A stretch of DNA of 64,000 nucleotides. Source: Zasmidium citrigriseum. Lineage: Eukaryota; Ascomycota; Dothideomycetes; Mycosphaerellales; Mycosphaerellaceae. The position numbers were made by a program, and so were the translations under genes. The stretch is taken from positions 186,001 through 250,000 of the forward strand of contig NHNW01000019.1 of assembly GCA_002786025.1 (NCBI GenBank). Direction: 5' to 3'. The number at the start of each line of letters is the position of its first letter. Positions within the stretch are counted from its first letter, which is position 1. The notes under the pieces were generated by a model. It had not been told where the DNA came from. It did no database searches and saw nothing but the letters and a program-made list of their open reading frames with translations. Of the stretch, positions 54,771-64,000 are shown one piece after another.

Positions 54771-55394
54771 ATGGCTCTGCCTCACCGGCCGCTGGCCCCT
54801 GCCCCGCCAAAGCCGCCGCCAGCTCAGCAACCCCGAGTCACCTTCTACGATTTACCTGCTGAGCTCCGCATAGAGGTGTACAAGCTCGCACTCGATGGCG
54901 TCGTGATACACATCTTACCCATCAGCAAGGCCGAAGAATCGACACCTCGCATCCCGCATGCACTCACGCGCACTAGCCGCCAAGTCAGAAATGAGGTGCT
55001 GCCCATGATTCACTCAATGTGCCCGATCCGCTGCTCAATCACCGACTTCAATTTCGACGGCCTACTGCTCTGGATGTCACGCATTCCGCCTGATCAGGAA
55101 AGCAAGCTCTGCAAAAACGAAAACCTCACAATTAAGTTCGCCACCACAGGTCAACAACCACCACGCTGTCTGGACAGCCTTCGGAGATGGCTGAAAATGC
55201 GGGCGGACCCTCACCGCTCACAGCCCAACTGGATATACGGCGGTCCGCAACCTCACTCGAAGATCTGTGCGGACCTGCGGCGGAGAGCTAAGCGGATGCC
55301 GGAGCCTGGCAAGCAGACCGAGATGCTGAAGATTCTCAAAGCACTGCAAATTGACGAGGTGCGTTCTGGCGGTTCACGACGACAGATGTCCTGA
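54771..55394 (+). CDS. LPAELR-box protein, dispersed member
   Basis: Single-exon 207-residue protein. A proline-rich start (PLAPAPPKPPPAQQ) leads to VTFYDLPAELRIEVYKLALDG, the same box as in the tandem pair near 42-43.8 kb, then LTRTSRQVRNEVLPMIHS and a C-terminal helical part. It lacks the basic first exon and intron of those two, so it is a more distant relative. The last ten codons (EVRSGGSRRQMS) follow a GTGCGT that could be a splice donor, so the end is not certain. Confidence 0.7.
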   Translation: MALPHRPLAPAPPKPPPAQQPRVTFYDLPAELRIEVYKLALDGVVIHILPISKAEESTPRIPHALTRTSRQVRNEVLPMIHSMCPIRCSITDFNFDGLLLWMSRIPPDQESKLCKNENLTIKFATTGQQPPRCLDSLRRWLKMRADPHRSQPNWIYGGPQPHSKICADLRRRAKRMPEPGKQTEMLKILKALQIDEVRSGGSRRQMS

Positions 55395-55565
55395 CCACTG
55401 ACTTTGGGTCACGAAAAGAACGTCCGCGGACGAGCGTCATGATACGACGTGCATATGCTGGTTCATATGGAGCTGGCTCTACATTGTTACACCCACTTCT
55501 TTCCGCGATCACGGGCGAGCATCTCCTTTATCCTTCGCAGGTCAGGCTCTGGTCTTGGACTTGGA

Positions 55566-56490
55566 TCATACCTGAAACGACGTCAGCTCAAGTTCGAGAC
55601 GTGGGAAATTACTTGGGAATTTCACTGACTTTCCGACACTCCGAGCGAAGCCCTCTTCGGTGACTCGCTCTTCGGGCTTGGTTTTCAGGACGCAGCAACC
55701 CCCTCCGTACTCTGGACTTTCGATCATTCTCACCATGGTATCGGCAATGTCGGCTGGTTGCAGTGCACTTTTGAGGCGCTCCTCGTACTGCGTCTCCTTT
55801 GCAATGTCGTCTTGCCTGTCTTCCCAAAGAGGGCTCTGGACCATCCCAGGGAGGATGCATACAACCTTAACACCCTCTTCAATGTCGAGCTGTCCAAGCG
55901 ACTTGGCTAAACCAACGACAGCATGCTTGCAGGAAGCGTACATTGCAGCCAAGAAATTTCCTCTGATGCCCGCTGAACTGGCTATTAGCGCTACAACTCC
56001 TTGTTTTTCAGCTCCAGCCAGAGCTCTGATTGCAAGGCGAGTCATTTTGATGGGATGCGCCACGTTGATTTGGATGCTCTTGTAGCTTTCACCTTCATTA
56101 TCGTCCCAGAAATTGGACCATGTAGCTAGGCGGTGGAGGTCAGCAACTGTCAAACAGGATCGAGGGGGCATCGGCATTCTTACGCTCGAAGACACCAGCA
56201 GAAGGGACATATACATCAGGAACGTCACCAAATTGCTTCACACTTGCTGAGATGAGATCGTGGAGGTCTTGCCAACGGGTAACATCACAGCGCTGCCATA
56301 CGACCTCCTCCTTCGGCACCTTCTCGATCCATCCTTGTGCCTCTGGTACGAGCTTGAGGTCGCCAATAACGACGCGAGCACCCTTCTCATGGCAAAGTTG
56401 CGTCAGGGCGAATCCTATACCGCTGCCGCCACCGGTAATCAATATGATTTTCTCTTTGATTGGAAACTCGAAAACAGGACCGTGCTGCAT
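55566..56490 (-). CDS. Short-chain dehydrogenase/reductase
   Basis: NAD(P)-dependent oxidoreductase of the classical SDR family, in pattern like 15-hydroxyprostaglandin dehydrogenase-type members; substrate unknown. Exons are 56490-56184 and 56125-55566 (288 residues). The cofactor loop is IILITGGGSGIGFALTQL, with an acidic residue after strand 2 (VVIGDLKL) that favours NAD. The active site reads ALIASSAGIRG and YASCKHAVVGLAKSL (Tyr-X3-Lys). The C-terminus is doubtful: GTAATT...TTTCAG near 55605 could be one more intron, which would change the last dozen residues. Divergent from the flavocytochrome gene. Confidence 0.88.
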
Positions 56491-57174
56491 AATAGCGTTG
56501 GTGTTTGGATAGATGGGCAATGCAATATCGAATTTCGTTCGCTGATATTGGAGTCTTGTTACATCTCATACCTGGAGAGAAGGACGGGATGCTGTGCTGC
56601 GCTGACCCCTCCTCTCTTTGCCGCTGAGAGAGGAGGGGCTTGCTTCTGCTGCGTCACGAATGCAAGCTGTGCTCTTTGGTGGACGTTGCTCGAAGTTCGC
56701 ACGAGGGTATAAGCTGAGTCTTTTCTTGTCTTCATTGTTGATCTCTGATGTCCAAGACTCGTTCAGATGATCCATGCCCCAGTGTCCTACATCCGCACTA
56801 ACGGAGCCCACCAGCGCTCGGACCAAAAGCAAGCGAGTGAAACGGGGCGCTCCTTTGCCAACCTCGCGGTATTCCGTCCATCAACACCATCACCATCACT
56901 CCCCGCCGACACAGGCGGCATGCATTTCATCAAACTGCGAATTCCACGAGCTGGCCTGCGACTTGGGTCGGAGCATTGCCGATTTTCCAGGATCAGCAAC
57001 CTGTTGGCCAACCAGAGCGCGTCCGATTACGGAGGTTGCTCTGATGGCAAGCGATGATTAGCCTGAACGTTTCAAAGATATAGGTAGGTCTCATGAACTT
57101 CTCTTCGCCGGCAAGTCATTGAGTAGCATCTCTCTCGGTCCCTCTAGTCGATATATTCCCATTGTCCACCAACA
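56491..57174. promoter_or_regulatory. Divergent promoter interval, SDR/flavocytochrome
   Basis: 684 bp between divergent start codons. It contains the C/G-rich inverted repeat at 56606-56638, listed separately. Confidence 0.5.
56606..56638. repeat. Inverted repeat carrying CCCCT/AGGGG
   Basis: Perfect 11-base arms (56606-56616 and 56628-56638: cccctcctctc and gagaggagggg) flank an 11-base loop. Each outer end is a CCCCT/AGGGG pentamer, the core of the stress response element bound by Msn2/4-type zinc-finger factors in yeast. It lies 116 bp upstream of the SDR start codon. Confidence 0.75.
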
Positions 57175-58919
57175 ATGGAGGAAACGCCTCTCCTCTCCAC
57201 TCGCGAGATCTCCCAGCACAGCTCCCCCGAAGACTGCTGGCTTGTGATTGACGATGGCGTCTGGGACTGCAGTGACTTTGTCAATGAGCACCCTGGAGGC
57301 CCTGCTCTGATTCTTAAGTTCGCTGGTCGAGATGCCACAAGAGCTTACTCGGAAATCCATACGCCGTCGACAGTGGCGAACAATCTCCCGCGAGAGTGCT
57401 TCAAAGGGAACCTGGACCGGTCAACGATTTCTGCGGAATGGGCTGAGGAGCCTTTGCCTTCGAATCCGGCACAGGCTGTGCCTGACGGGGAGAAGCCGCC
57501 ATTGCATACTGTCATTAACCTGTAAGCTTGTCCCGCTTGCCTCATGTTTGCCGCAGCAACTTATCCATCCTCAGAAATGACTTCGACGAAATCTCCTCAC
57601 GAACAAGTTCCGCCAAGACCTATGCCTTCGCCAGCACAGCGAGTACAGACTGCTGGACCCGGGATCAGAACGTCGCCATGCTCCAAAGAATATGGTTTCG
57701 GCCACGGGTGTTGCGAGATGTTGCGGATGTTGATCCTTCGAGCTCGATTCTGGGTGTGCCTACGAATTTGCCGCTGTTCATTTGTCCTATGGGGCTTACG
57801 AAGATGATGCATCCTGAGGCCGAGAAGGCTATGGCAAGGGCCGCGGAGAAGGAGGGGATTGTTCAGTTGGTGAGTACTGTTTTGATGTGTTTCCGAGGGA
57901 TGGGAGGGCGCTGATGTGGGCTTGGACAGATCTCTACAAATGCGAGTTTCCCCTCGGAAGAGGTCATCCAGGAAGCGCCTGGGGTACAGCTCAAGTTTCA
58001 GCTATACGTCAACAAGGATCGAAAGAAGACTGAGGAATTGATTGCCAAGATCAGTGCTTTGGAGAATGTCAAGGCGATCTTTCTAACAGTCGACGCCGCG
58101 GGGAGAGGCAAGCGAGAGTCAGACGAAAGGTTACGAGTGGATGAGATCAACCCCAGTAAGTCATGAGGAAGGCCAATCAACCCGCGCACATGTCGAAACG
58201 CTTGCTGACCATGATATCCAACGTCTCAGTCACGGGGAAGAAAGGCGGCGCCGGCTTGACGAAGCAGGCCGGGAGCGCTTTCGACCAGGGTGTGACGTGG
58301 GAAGATATCAAGTGGATTCGATCCTTGACGCATCTTCCCCTGGTGCTGAAAGGCATCATGACGGCTGAGGATGCGAAACGAGCTATGGAGTATAAGGTGA
58401 GACACATTCCCGGATCGTATACGCCAGGTATTGATGTATCTCCAGGTCGACGGAGTCATGCTTTCGAACCATGGAGGGCGGAACCTCGACTTTACACCAC
58501 CCGCCATTCTCCTCCTACTCGAGCTGCACAAGCAATGTCCCGAAATTTTCGATCAAATGGAAGTCTACATCGACGGTGGCTTCAGACGCGGTGTCGACAT
58601 ACTGAAAGCGATTTGCTTGGGAGCTAGGGCGGTTGGGCTCGGGCGGCCATTCCTCTATGCTCTCAACTATGGCAGTGAAGGTGTTGAGAGGTTGTGCGAA
58701 AGTAAGACTCACCATCTGCTCCCTTCATGAGGCGTAATTATCGCTGACGAACATCGAATAGTTGTTCGAGAAGAAATGGAGTCGGCCATGAAGCTCTTAG
58801 GCATTCGAAATCTCTCCCAAGTCCATCCCGGCCTCGTCAATACATCCGATGTCGACCACCTCGTACCTTCGACCCTCGACCATCCGTACGCGAGATGGCG
58901 ACCAAGAGCAAAGATGTAA
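57175..58919 (+). CDS. Flavocytochrome b2-like L-lactate/2-hydroxyacid dehydrogenase
   Basis: Cytochrome b5 domain fused to an FMN-dependent 2-hydroxyacid dehydrogenase, which oxidises L-lactate or a similar acid. Exons are 57175-57521, 57575-57869, 57930-58155, 58230-58396, 58446-58701 and 58762-58919 (482 residues). Heme ligands are His39 (NEHPGG) and His62 (YSEIHTP). The FMN domain shows [37 protein letters not shown], and [13 protein letters not shown] with the catalytic His. No mitochondrial presequence precedes the b5 domain, unlike yeast Cyb2, and the last three residues AKM fit a weak PTS1. A cytosolic or peroxisomal enzyme is therefore likely (inference). Confidence 0.93.
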
Positions 58920-59556
58920 CGTCAAGAAAGGATTGATCGCATCATTCAAACAAGCAAGGCTAAGGCGGCACTAAGAGCGAACATCATCACGTCAAGTTTC
59001 GGCAAAAGTTGAAAATGCCATATTTCCCGAGAGGATAGAGTGCTAGCCGTGCAAAGACAGGATAGAACACGAGGCGTGTTCCACGTTGCAGAGACGTTAT
59101 GATGAGTTTCGGATGTTCTGTGTCCGAGTGGTGATTTCAGCCTCAGTCTGTTTAGGTGCCACTGCTGGAGGGGTGGAAGGCATGGTCACAGGGAATCGAA
59201 ACGACAAATCACCAACATCAACATGGATAACAGCCAGTTCCCTCTTAATCATAAATATCGTGAGAAAGAATACGAAGCAGATCGGTTGACAGACTTGCCA
59301 CTTGGACCTGACGACAGAACTGCAGATCTCAACGCTAGCGATCAAACTTTCACTCGACGCAGGCACTAGTGCATCAGAGTTCCGTCGAACTGGGGCTCTT
59401 GGGGAAAAGTTGCAACAAGTTCCAACGCAATGCCCTTTGCGGGGTCACGATCTTCGTGAAGACCATACCCGAAGTTCGTCAGGCTCATAAGAAAGGGCCC
59501 TTGCCGTCAACTTAGAATCTCTGTCAACATTGCCACCTGGACGACTTCACGCAACC
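58920..59556. other. Intergenic
   Basis: 637 bp between genes on the same strand; nothing recognised. Confidence 0.5.
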
Positions 59557-60265
59557 ATGACCATCATGAACAGCATCACTCTGGTTCTGGCATTCGCCGC
59601 CAGCATTTCGAATGCTCTCCTTTGCGTACCAGATCTGGGTGATGGGTTGTTGGGGATTGGAGCCGGCGTTGATACACTCAATGGAACCTATATCATGAAA
59701 GCACGAGCAGCCGATGGTATGAAACCCCACCCTTCAAACCTTATAAACACTCACATTCCCAGGCACCGAACTCCCAGTCGTCAACTCAGCCGCGCCAATA
59801 CCAGGAGGCTTCTTCCTTCCCCTTTATCTCGGCACACAGAACACGTCGCTCGACAGCTTCACTACCCCCTTGTTCACTTTCCAGAACTCAGCTGCGTACG
59901 CTCCAGGAGGCACAGTACTGGCCACCATGGGCAGCGTCCTATTGAAGGCTCAGGATTTGTATATCAGCGCCGATGGAACGAAAGCACAGGAGCTACTCCA
60001 GGCGATCAATGCGACTTGTGATGGGGAGAAGAAGACGCTTTTGAGGTTTGAGGGGGTTCTACCTATTCCGCTTGCTACAGCTAGTATCAACACGACGTCG
60101 TTTCAGAGTGGTGCCGGGCTGAGAAGTCCTATATTGGATAATTTGTTGAGTAAGTTGTCATTAGGGCCAGTTTCCATTGCAAAGGACATTTGGCTAACAA
60201 CCTTTATAGCAACTGGAACGCCTGTCGACTTGATCCTCGAGCCACACACGAAAGCGACCACATGA
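59557..60265 (+). CDS. Small secreted protein of unknown function
   Basis: Exons are 59557-59716, 59763-60149 and 60210-60265 (200 residues). The N-terminus MTIMNSITLVLAFAASISNALLC is a typical signal peptide. The mature part is rich in Gly, Ser, Thr and Leu, with N-glycosylation-type sites (NGTY, NTSL, NATC, NTTS) and few cysteines. Segments such as GGFFLPLYLGTQNTSLDSF and LYISADGTKAQELLQAIN read as a folded extracellular protein. Only 99 bp separate its stop from the 3' end of the MBL-fold gene. Not recognised; a secreted effector or wall protein are both possible. Confidence 0.72.
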
Positions 60266-60364
60266 GGGCAGTGCTCACGAATCTCAATAGAATTGAATTG
60301 AATCCAGAGAGAATGAGGCGTCTAAATTACCACACCGTCTACATTGCCGGTGCCAACGACTTGC

Positions 60365-61240
60365 TCACATCTTCACCCCTTTTGGTTTCTTCGGAAACGC
60401 GGCCATACACCCTGCAATCAAAGCCCCATCATTATACCTCGTCGGATACCTCTCCTTCATCAACCTACACAAATCCCTCGCATCCTTCGCCCCACCATCA
60501 AGGAGCCGTCCAAAGGTACGAATATACTCCTTTGAGTTCTGAAGGTGAAACGTCCCATCCAATTCGCCAGCTTTCTTGTGACCAGCAACGACAGTTTCCG
60601 GCCCCAAAGCTTCGACTTTCTCAATGGCCCGGATCCATTCTTCACGGAGGGCGGGAGTCTTCGCGGTGGCCAGCATCTGATGCACATCTCCGTAGACGAC
60701 ATCACCGCAGACTGCGAGTTTGATGCTGGGGACCCAGAGGACTGTGGTGTCGTGAGTGTCGGAGTGGCCGACTTCGACGGCTTTGAGCACGTTGCCTTCC
60801 AGGTGAAATTCTCCGTTCGATGGCAGAGGATCGGCAAGAGCAAAGTCCTCATCGATCTGATTCGGAAATTGCGTAGCCCAGGTAGCTCTCCAAGTTTGAG
60901 GATGGATTTGCTCATCCATGTGCTTGATAGTACCGTCTGTAGCCACAGCCTTCACACCAGGGAAGCGTTTCTGTAGGTAATTGATACCTAACCAGTGGTC
61001 TGCGTGGCCATGAGTGACATATATGGTTGTGAGTTTCTTCGTTGGAATGGTCTCTTCGATCCAATCTGCCAGCTCGATGTTCTGTTGTTTGGTGATTGGA
61101 GTGTCGACGAGAACGGCCTCTTTCTCTCCGTGGATCAATGTGCATGCGATGGGAGACCAATTTCCACCTGATTTGCCATTGGGTAGACTGAAGGGTATTG
61201 GGGGCGCTACGTAAACGTTAGCCCGCAATGAGGTGGGCAT
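60365..61240 (-). CDS. Metallo-beta-lactamase-fold hydrolase
   Basis: Single-exon 291-residue MBL-superfamily protein. The metal motif HxHxDH is at residues 77-82 (THGHADHW), with the further ligands probably the His in VEVGHSDTHDTTVLW, the Asp in LAVCGDVVYGD and the His in VVAGHKKAGE. The family hydrolyses thioesters, lactones, amides or phosphoesters; the substrate here is not determined. The N-terminus MPTSLRANVYVAPPIPFSLPNG has no signal peptide, so it probably works inside the cell. It is tail to tail with the secreted-protein gene. Confidence 0.9.
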   Translation of the reverse strand: MPTSLRANVYVAPPIPFSLPNGKSGGNWSPIACTLIHGEKEAVLVDTPITKQQNIELADWIEETIPTKKLTTIYVTHGHADHWLGINYLQKRFPGVKAVATDGTIKHMDEQIHPQTWRATWATQFPNQIDEDFALADPLPSNGEFHLEGNVLKAVEVGHSDTHDTTVLWVPSIKLAVCGDVVYGDVHQMLATAKTPALREEWIRAIEKVEALGPETVVAGHKKAGELDGTFHLQNSKEYIRTFGRLLDGGAKDARDLCRLMKERYPTRYNDGALIAGCMAAFPKKPKGVKM

Positions 61241-61641
61241 GCTGGAAGCTGATAGTGTGCAATGTCTTCAGGAATTCGACGACCTTGATGGTGCACAAGA
61301 GTTGATCTCTTAACCATCATATTTTCACTTCAAGTCTTATGGAGGGGCCAATCCAAGTGCCTCGCCCCGAGGGCAATTGTTTGTTGGTGAATAGTAATCA
61401 ATCCTGGGGTCTGCAACAAGATCAGTAATCTCCTATTGTTTCCCAGAAGCTCAATCAACTTCGAGGATGCCCGGGGGAAATCGAAATCTCTCTCTGAAAA
61501 GAGCAGAAAGCCGTTGAAGGTTACTGATTGTCATTCGTAGGAGACATCTTGACCAGATGTGGCATCTTTGAACATCATTGAGTTCTTCTCGGTCTAGACG
61601 CACGCAATTGTGGAGGATGTTCTTGATATATTGGAATCTCT
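61241..61641. other. Intergenic
   Basis: 401 bp holding the promoter of the MBL-fold gene and the 3' end of the permease gene (both minus strand). No further feature. Confidence 0.5.
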
Positions 61642-64000
61642 TCACTCCTTCCTGATCTCGGTTCTTCCATCCTCGGATCCTTGAGAGCCCTCAGCTGTCA
61701 AAGTTGGCGATTGAAGATGTTCGACATTAATGCGAGGTCCCTTGAACCACTTCCTCGCGTCCACCGCGTAGTAAATCATGGCCAGCAGCATAGCACCTCC
61801 GTAGATGAGACATGTCCTGCGTCTAGGTTAGCCACAGCGCATAGCCAAAAGGAGAGGGAACTTTACCAATTCATCGTCTGAAGCGTGAGATCGGATCCTT
61901 TGTACGCAGGGAAGCACAAGGCCGGCACAATGATAAGCCACCAGGAGCAGGCTATGACATTGAGCGGTTTACTGAAGACACCCAAGTGCCATGGGCCTGA
62001 AACAGGAAATCAGCAAAAGTCTAAAAAAGGGGAAGCCTGAAGTACACGAACCTGGCTTGAAGCGTCCTCTGTCGAAGAAGAGCTTTAGGAAGATTGGTAT
62101 CTGGCCATGTGTCAGATCCTATCAAGTCAGTCTTCCAGGTTTCATCAACTCACCGTGAAGCTCGTATACTGCCCAATAGCACCTAAAGCACCTGTCAGTC
62201 GTCTGATCGATCTCGACGTGCGCTCAACTGACCAATGGAGAACACGGCATTGATAGCGACCGGGCCTGCAAAGAGCAACAGTCCTAGCAAGGCACCAACG
62301 AATAATACGCCCCAAGTGCTGTAGACAGGGGTCTTGAATCGCTTGTCAACAGTCGACCAGACCCTCGAAAGTGGAATCGCTCCGTCGCGCGAATACGCAA
62401 ACACAATACGGGAGACTGTGACGGTACAGCCAAGGCCGCAGAAGAACTGGCCGACCATCGTGAGGGCAAACATCCCCAGGCCCTGATTTCTGTGTGAAGG
62501 TTAGAATGACTCTGGAAATGGCACACTGGGTTTGACTTGCCGCCCTAGGACTTGTATGCATAAGGCGCCAAATGGTTGTCCACCTGTGATGACCTCCTCG
62601 ATGTCCTTGACCGTGTACGCAATTACCAAGATGACTGCAAAGCCCTGTGATGAATCGTTAGTTTGCCATCCTTGCGTCGCCCAAGTATTGTGACGTACCA
62701 GATATAGTCCAGATTGAGCTGTCATGACGATTGCTCGGGGAGAGGCAATGTTACTGTTGCTGCATTCCTCCTATGTCGTCTGTTAGACTTGGAGCCGTCT
62801 TCTGCATGCCATTCCACTTACCGTGAGGTGAAAAGGGGAGTCGTAGCTGGAGAGCAGTCAGATATGGAACCCTCAACGAATTGGGAAGAGCACATAGCAA
62901 CGACTCACCCACTCATGGTGTAGATAGCAGTCAAGAAACCCATGATGGTCGCCCAGCCGATTGGCCATTCAGTACCATTCTCAAATTGCGTCCACACCGC
63001 ATGTGTGTGGTTGGTCCCTTTCGATCCCACTGGAAACCATATGATGAAGATCAAGACAAGAAGTACGTTCCATACTGTCCCGATGACCTGATCCTTGTCA
63101 GTCTAGTCCAAGAGTGGAACGCTTTGGATCATACATTTGCCCATCCAATGATTTTAGTGCTTTGCATCGAGATGAGTCCTTGAAGGACGAGAATCAGGAG
63201 AAAGATTAGGTAAATATGGTAGTCCTGGGGTGTGTAGCCGGGGTTCGAGATTGAAGCGGCGGTGACAATCATGTACGCTGGTCCATCGTCAACATGTGCA
63301 ACGTGATGCGAGGAAGTGGTGCTTTGGCCTACCCAACGCATAGTTCAGTGAACATGGGCCCGTGACGAATCCACAGAAGTTGGACCTTCAAATCCATTAG
63401 CATAGTGTCCCACACTGTAAGGTATGGCGTCTCGCTGACCATCCGACAAACCAACTGCATATTGGACCCCAACCTGGTGGAGCCAGACATGCCGATGCGT
63501 AGTATAAGCCGCCTGAGGCGGTTAGAATTGGAAGCTTGATGCTCGGATGATGTGCATACCTGCAGTTGGCATGCTCGAGCACTAATGGAATGCATCAGCA
63601 AACGTACTACTCCCGAAGTTGAGCAGCTTTCGTGCTTCTGTATACGTACAAGCTCAGCCATGCTGAAGGCGGTCGCCTGTATCATTATTCCCGCTATCAA
63701 CCATCCCCATACTGATCCAGCGGTTCCAGAATAACCTAGAGAGTAGGAAATTGTCGAAGCTATCGATGGGAGTAGACCGAGAACGGAGAACGAAACACTG
63801 AAGCTTTCTAGAATGCTAAAGTCTCGTTTGAACTGCTGTCTTGATAGCGAGAAGGGTCAGCACTGTTAGGCTTTCATAGTCGCGGTCATTGCAACCCACT
63901 TGTACCCTAGAGCTGCTAGCGTCTGCTCATCCAGTGTCGCTCCATCGTTGACAATGGCATGCTCGTGTGTCCGGTCGAATACCGACGTGACCTTTTCGGT
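61642..64000 (-). CDS. Amino-acid/choline-type permease, APC family (5' partial)
   Basis: Plasma-membrane transporter of the fungal GABA/choline permease group (Uga4, Hnm1-like). Fifteen exons are visible: >64000-63900, 63839-63650, 63581-63560, 63512-63440, 63385-63333, 63277-63135, 63093-62909, 62846-62822, 62770-62699, 62644-62537, 62482-62233, 62182-62154, 62100-62052, 61996-61867 and 61816-61642, totalling 534 residues. Every junction keeps phase. Marks: LGYKQQFKRDFSILESF, AELCSSMPTAGGLYYASA, WSNFCGFVTGPCSLNYAL, GYDSPFHLTEEC, GQFFCGLG and FSKPLNVIACSWWLIIVPALCFP. About twelve hydrophobic segments are present. The visible start TEKVTSVFDRTHEHAIVNDG suggests only a few residues are missing. 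The short exons (22, 25 and 29 nt) are unusual for this window. Confidence 0.9.

Overview
The window is nuclear DNA of a filamentous ascomycete (Pezizomycotina, most likely a dothideomycete; the class is an inference from gene families, not proven). Evidence: about 30 protein genes on both strands, many split by short GT-AG introns of roughly 45-60 nt, and fungal markers such as a NoxA-type NADPH oxidase, a HeLo-domain protein, a DNA ligase D-type phosphoesterase, Tim10, Dus3 and mitochondrial lysyl-tRNA synthetase. I see no rRNA, tRNA, CRISPR array or recognisable transposon. Exon boundaries below were found by eye from splice signals, reading phase and remembered family conservation, and were not checked against transcripts.

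Layout. 1-8.3 kb: NoxA-like oxidase (5' cut by the window edge), Tim10 divergent from a LigD-type 3'-phosphoesterase, a long coiled-coil protein and an acidic orphan. 8.7-17.1 kb: an enoyl-CoA hydratase divergent from an amidohydrolase-fold decarboxylase, a BTB protein, a Csn12-like PCI protein and ribosomal protein eL20. 17.2-25.2 kb: a hydantoinase/oxoprolinase fused to DUF917, divergent from an NCS1 nucleobase permease across a GATA-rich interval, then an NTF2-like protein and a WDR89-like protein. 26.7-33.9 kb: a conserved unknown, a seven-exon amidase and an Sfp1-like zinc-finger factor. 33.9-37.1 kb is gene-poor. 37.1-48.2 kb: Dus3, a BAP31/Yet-type ER protein, two tandem LPAELR-box (F-box-like/2EXR-type) paralogs, mitochondrial LysRS and a UPF0658-type Golgi membrane protein. 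48.8-55.4 kb: a HeLo-TPR protein, an unknown 589-residue protein and a third LPAELR-box protein. 55.6-64 kb: a short-chain dehydrogenase divergent from a cytochrome b2-like dehydrogenase, a small secreted protein, an MBL-fold hydrolase and a very intron-rich amino-acid/choline permease cut by the right edge.

Working together. Housekeeping genes are interleaved with catabolic pairs that share divergent promoters: permease plus hydantoinase-DUF917 (probable uptake and ring opening of a nitrogen heterocycle, with five HGATAR sites between them), hydratase plus decarboxylase (possible aromatic or acyl-CoA catabolism), and SDR plus flavocytochrome b2-like oxidase (with a CCCCT/AGGGG inverted repeat between them). 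The most novel-looking items are the fungal fusion of two proteins that are usually separate in bacteria, next to a matching transporter, and the single-exon HeLo-TPR protein, a candidate for fungal cell-death or self/non-self signalling.
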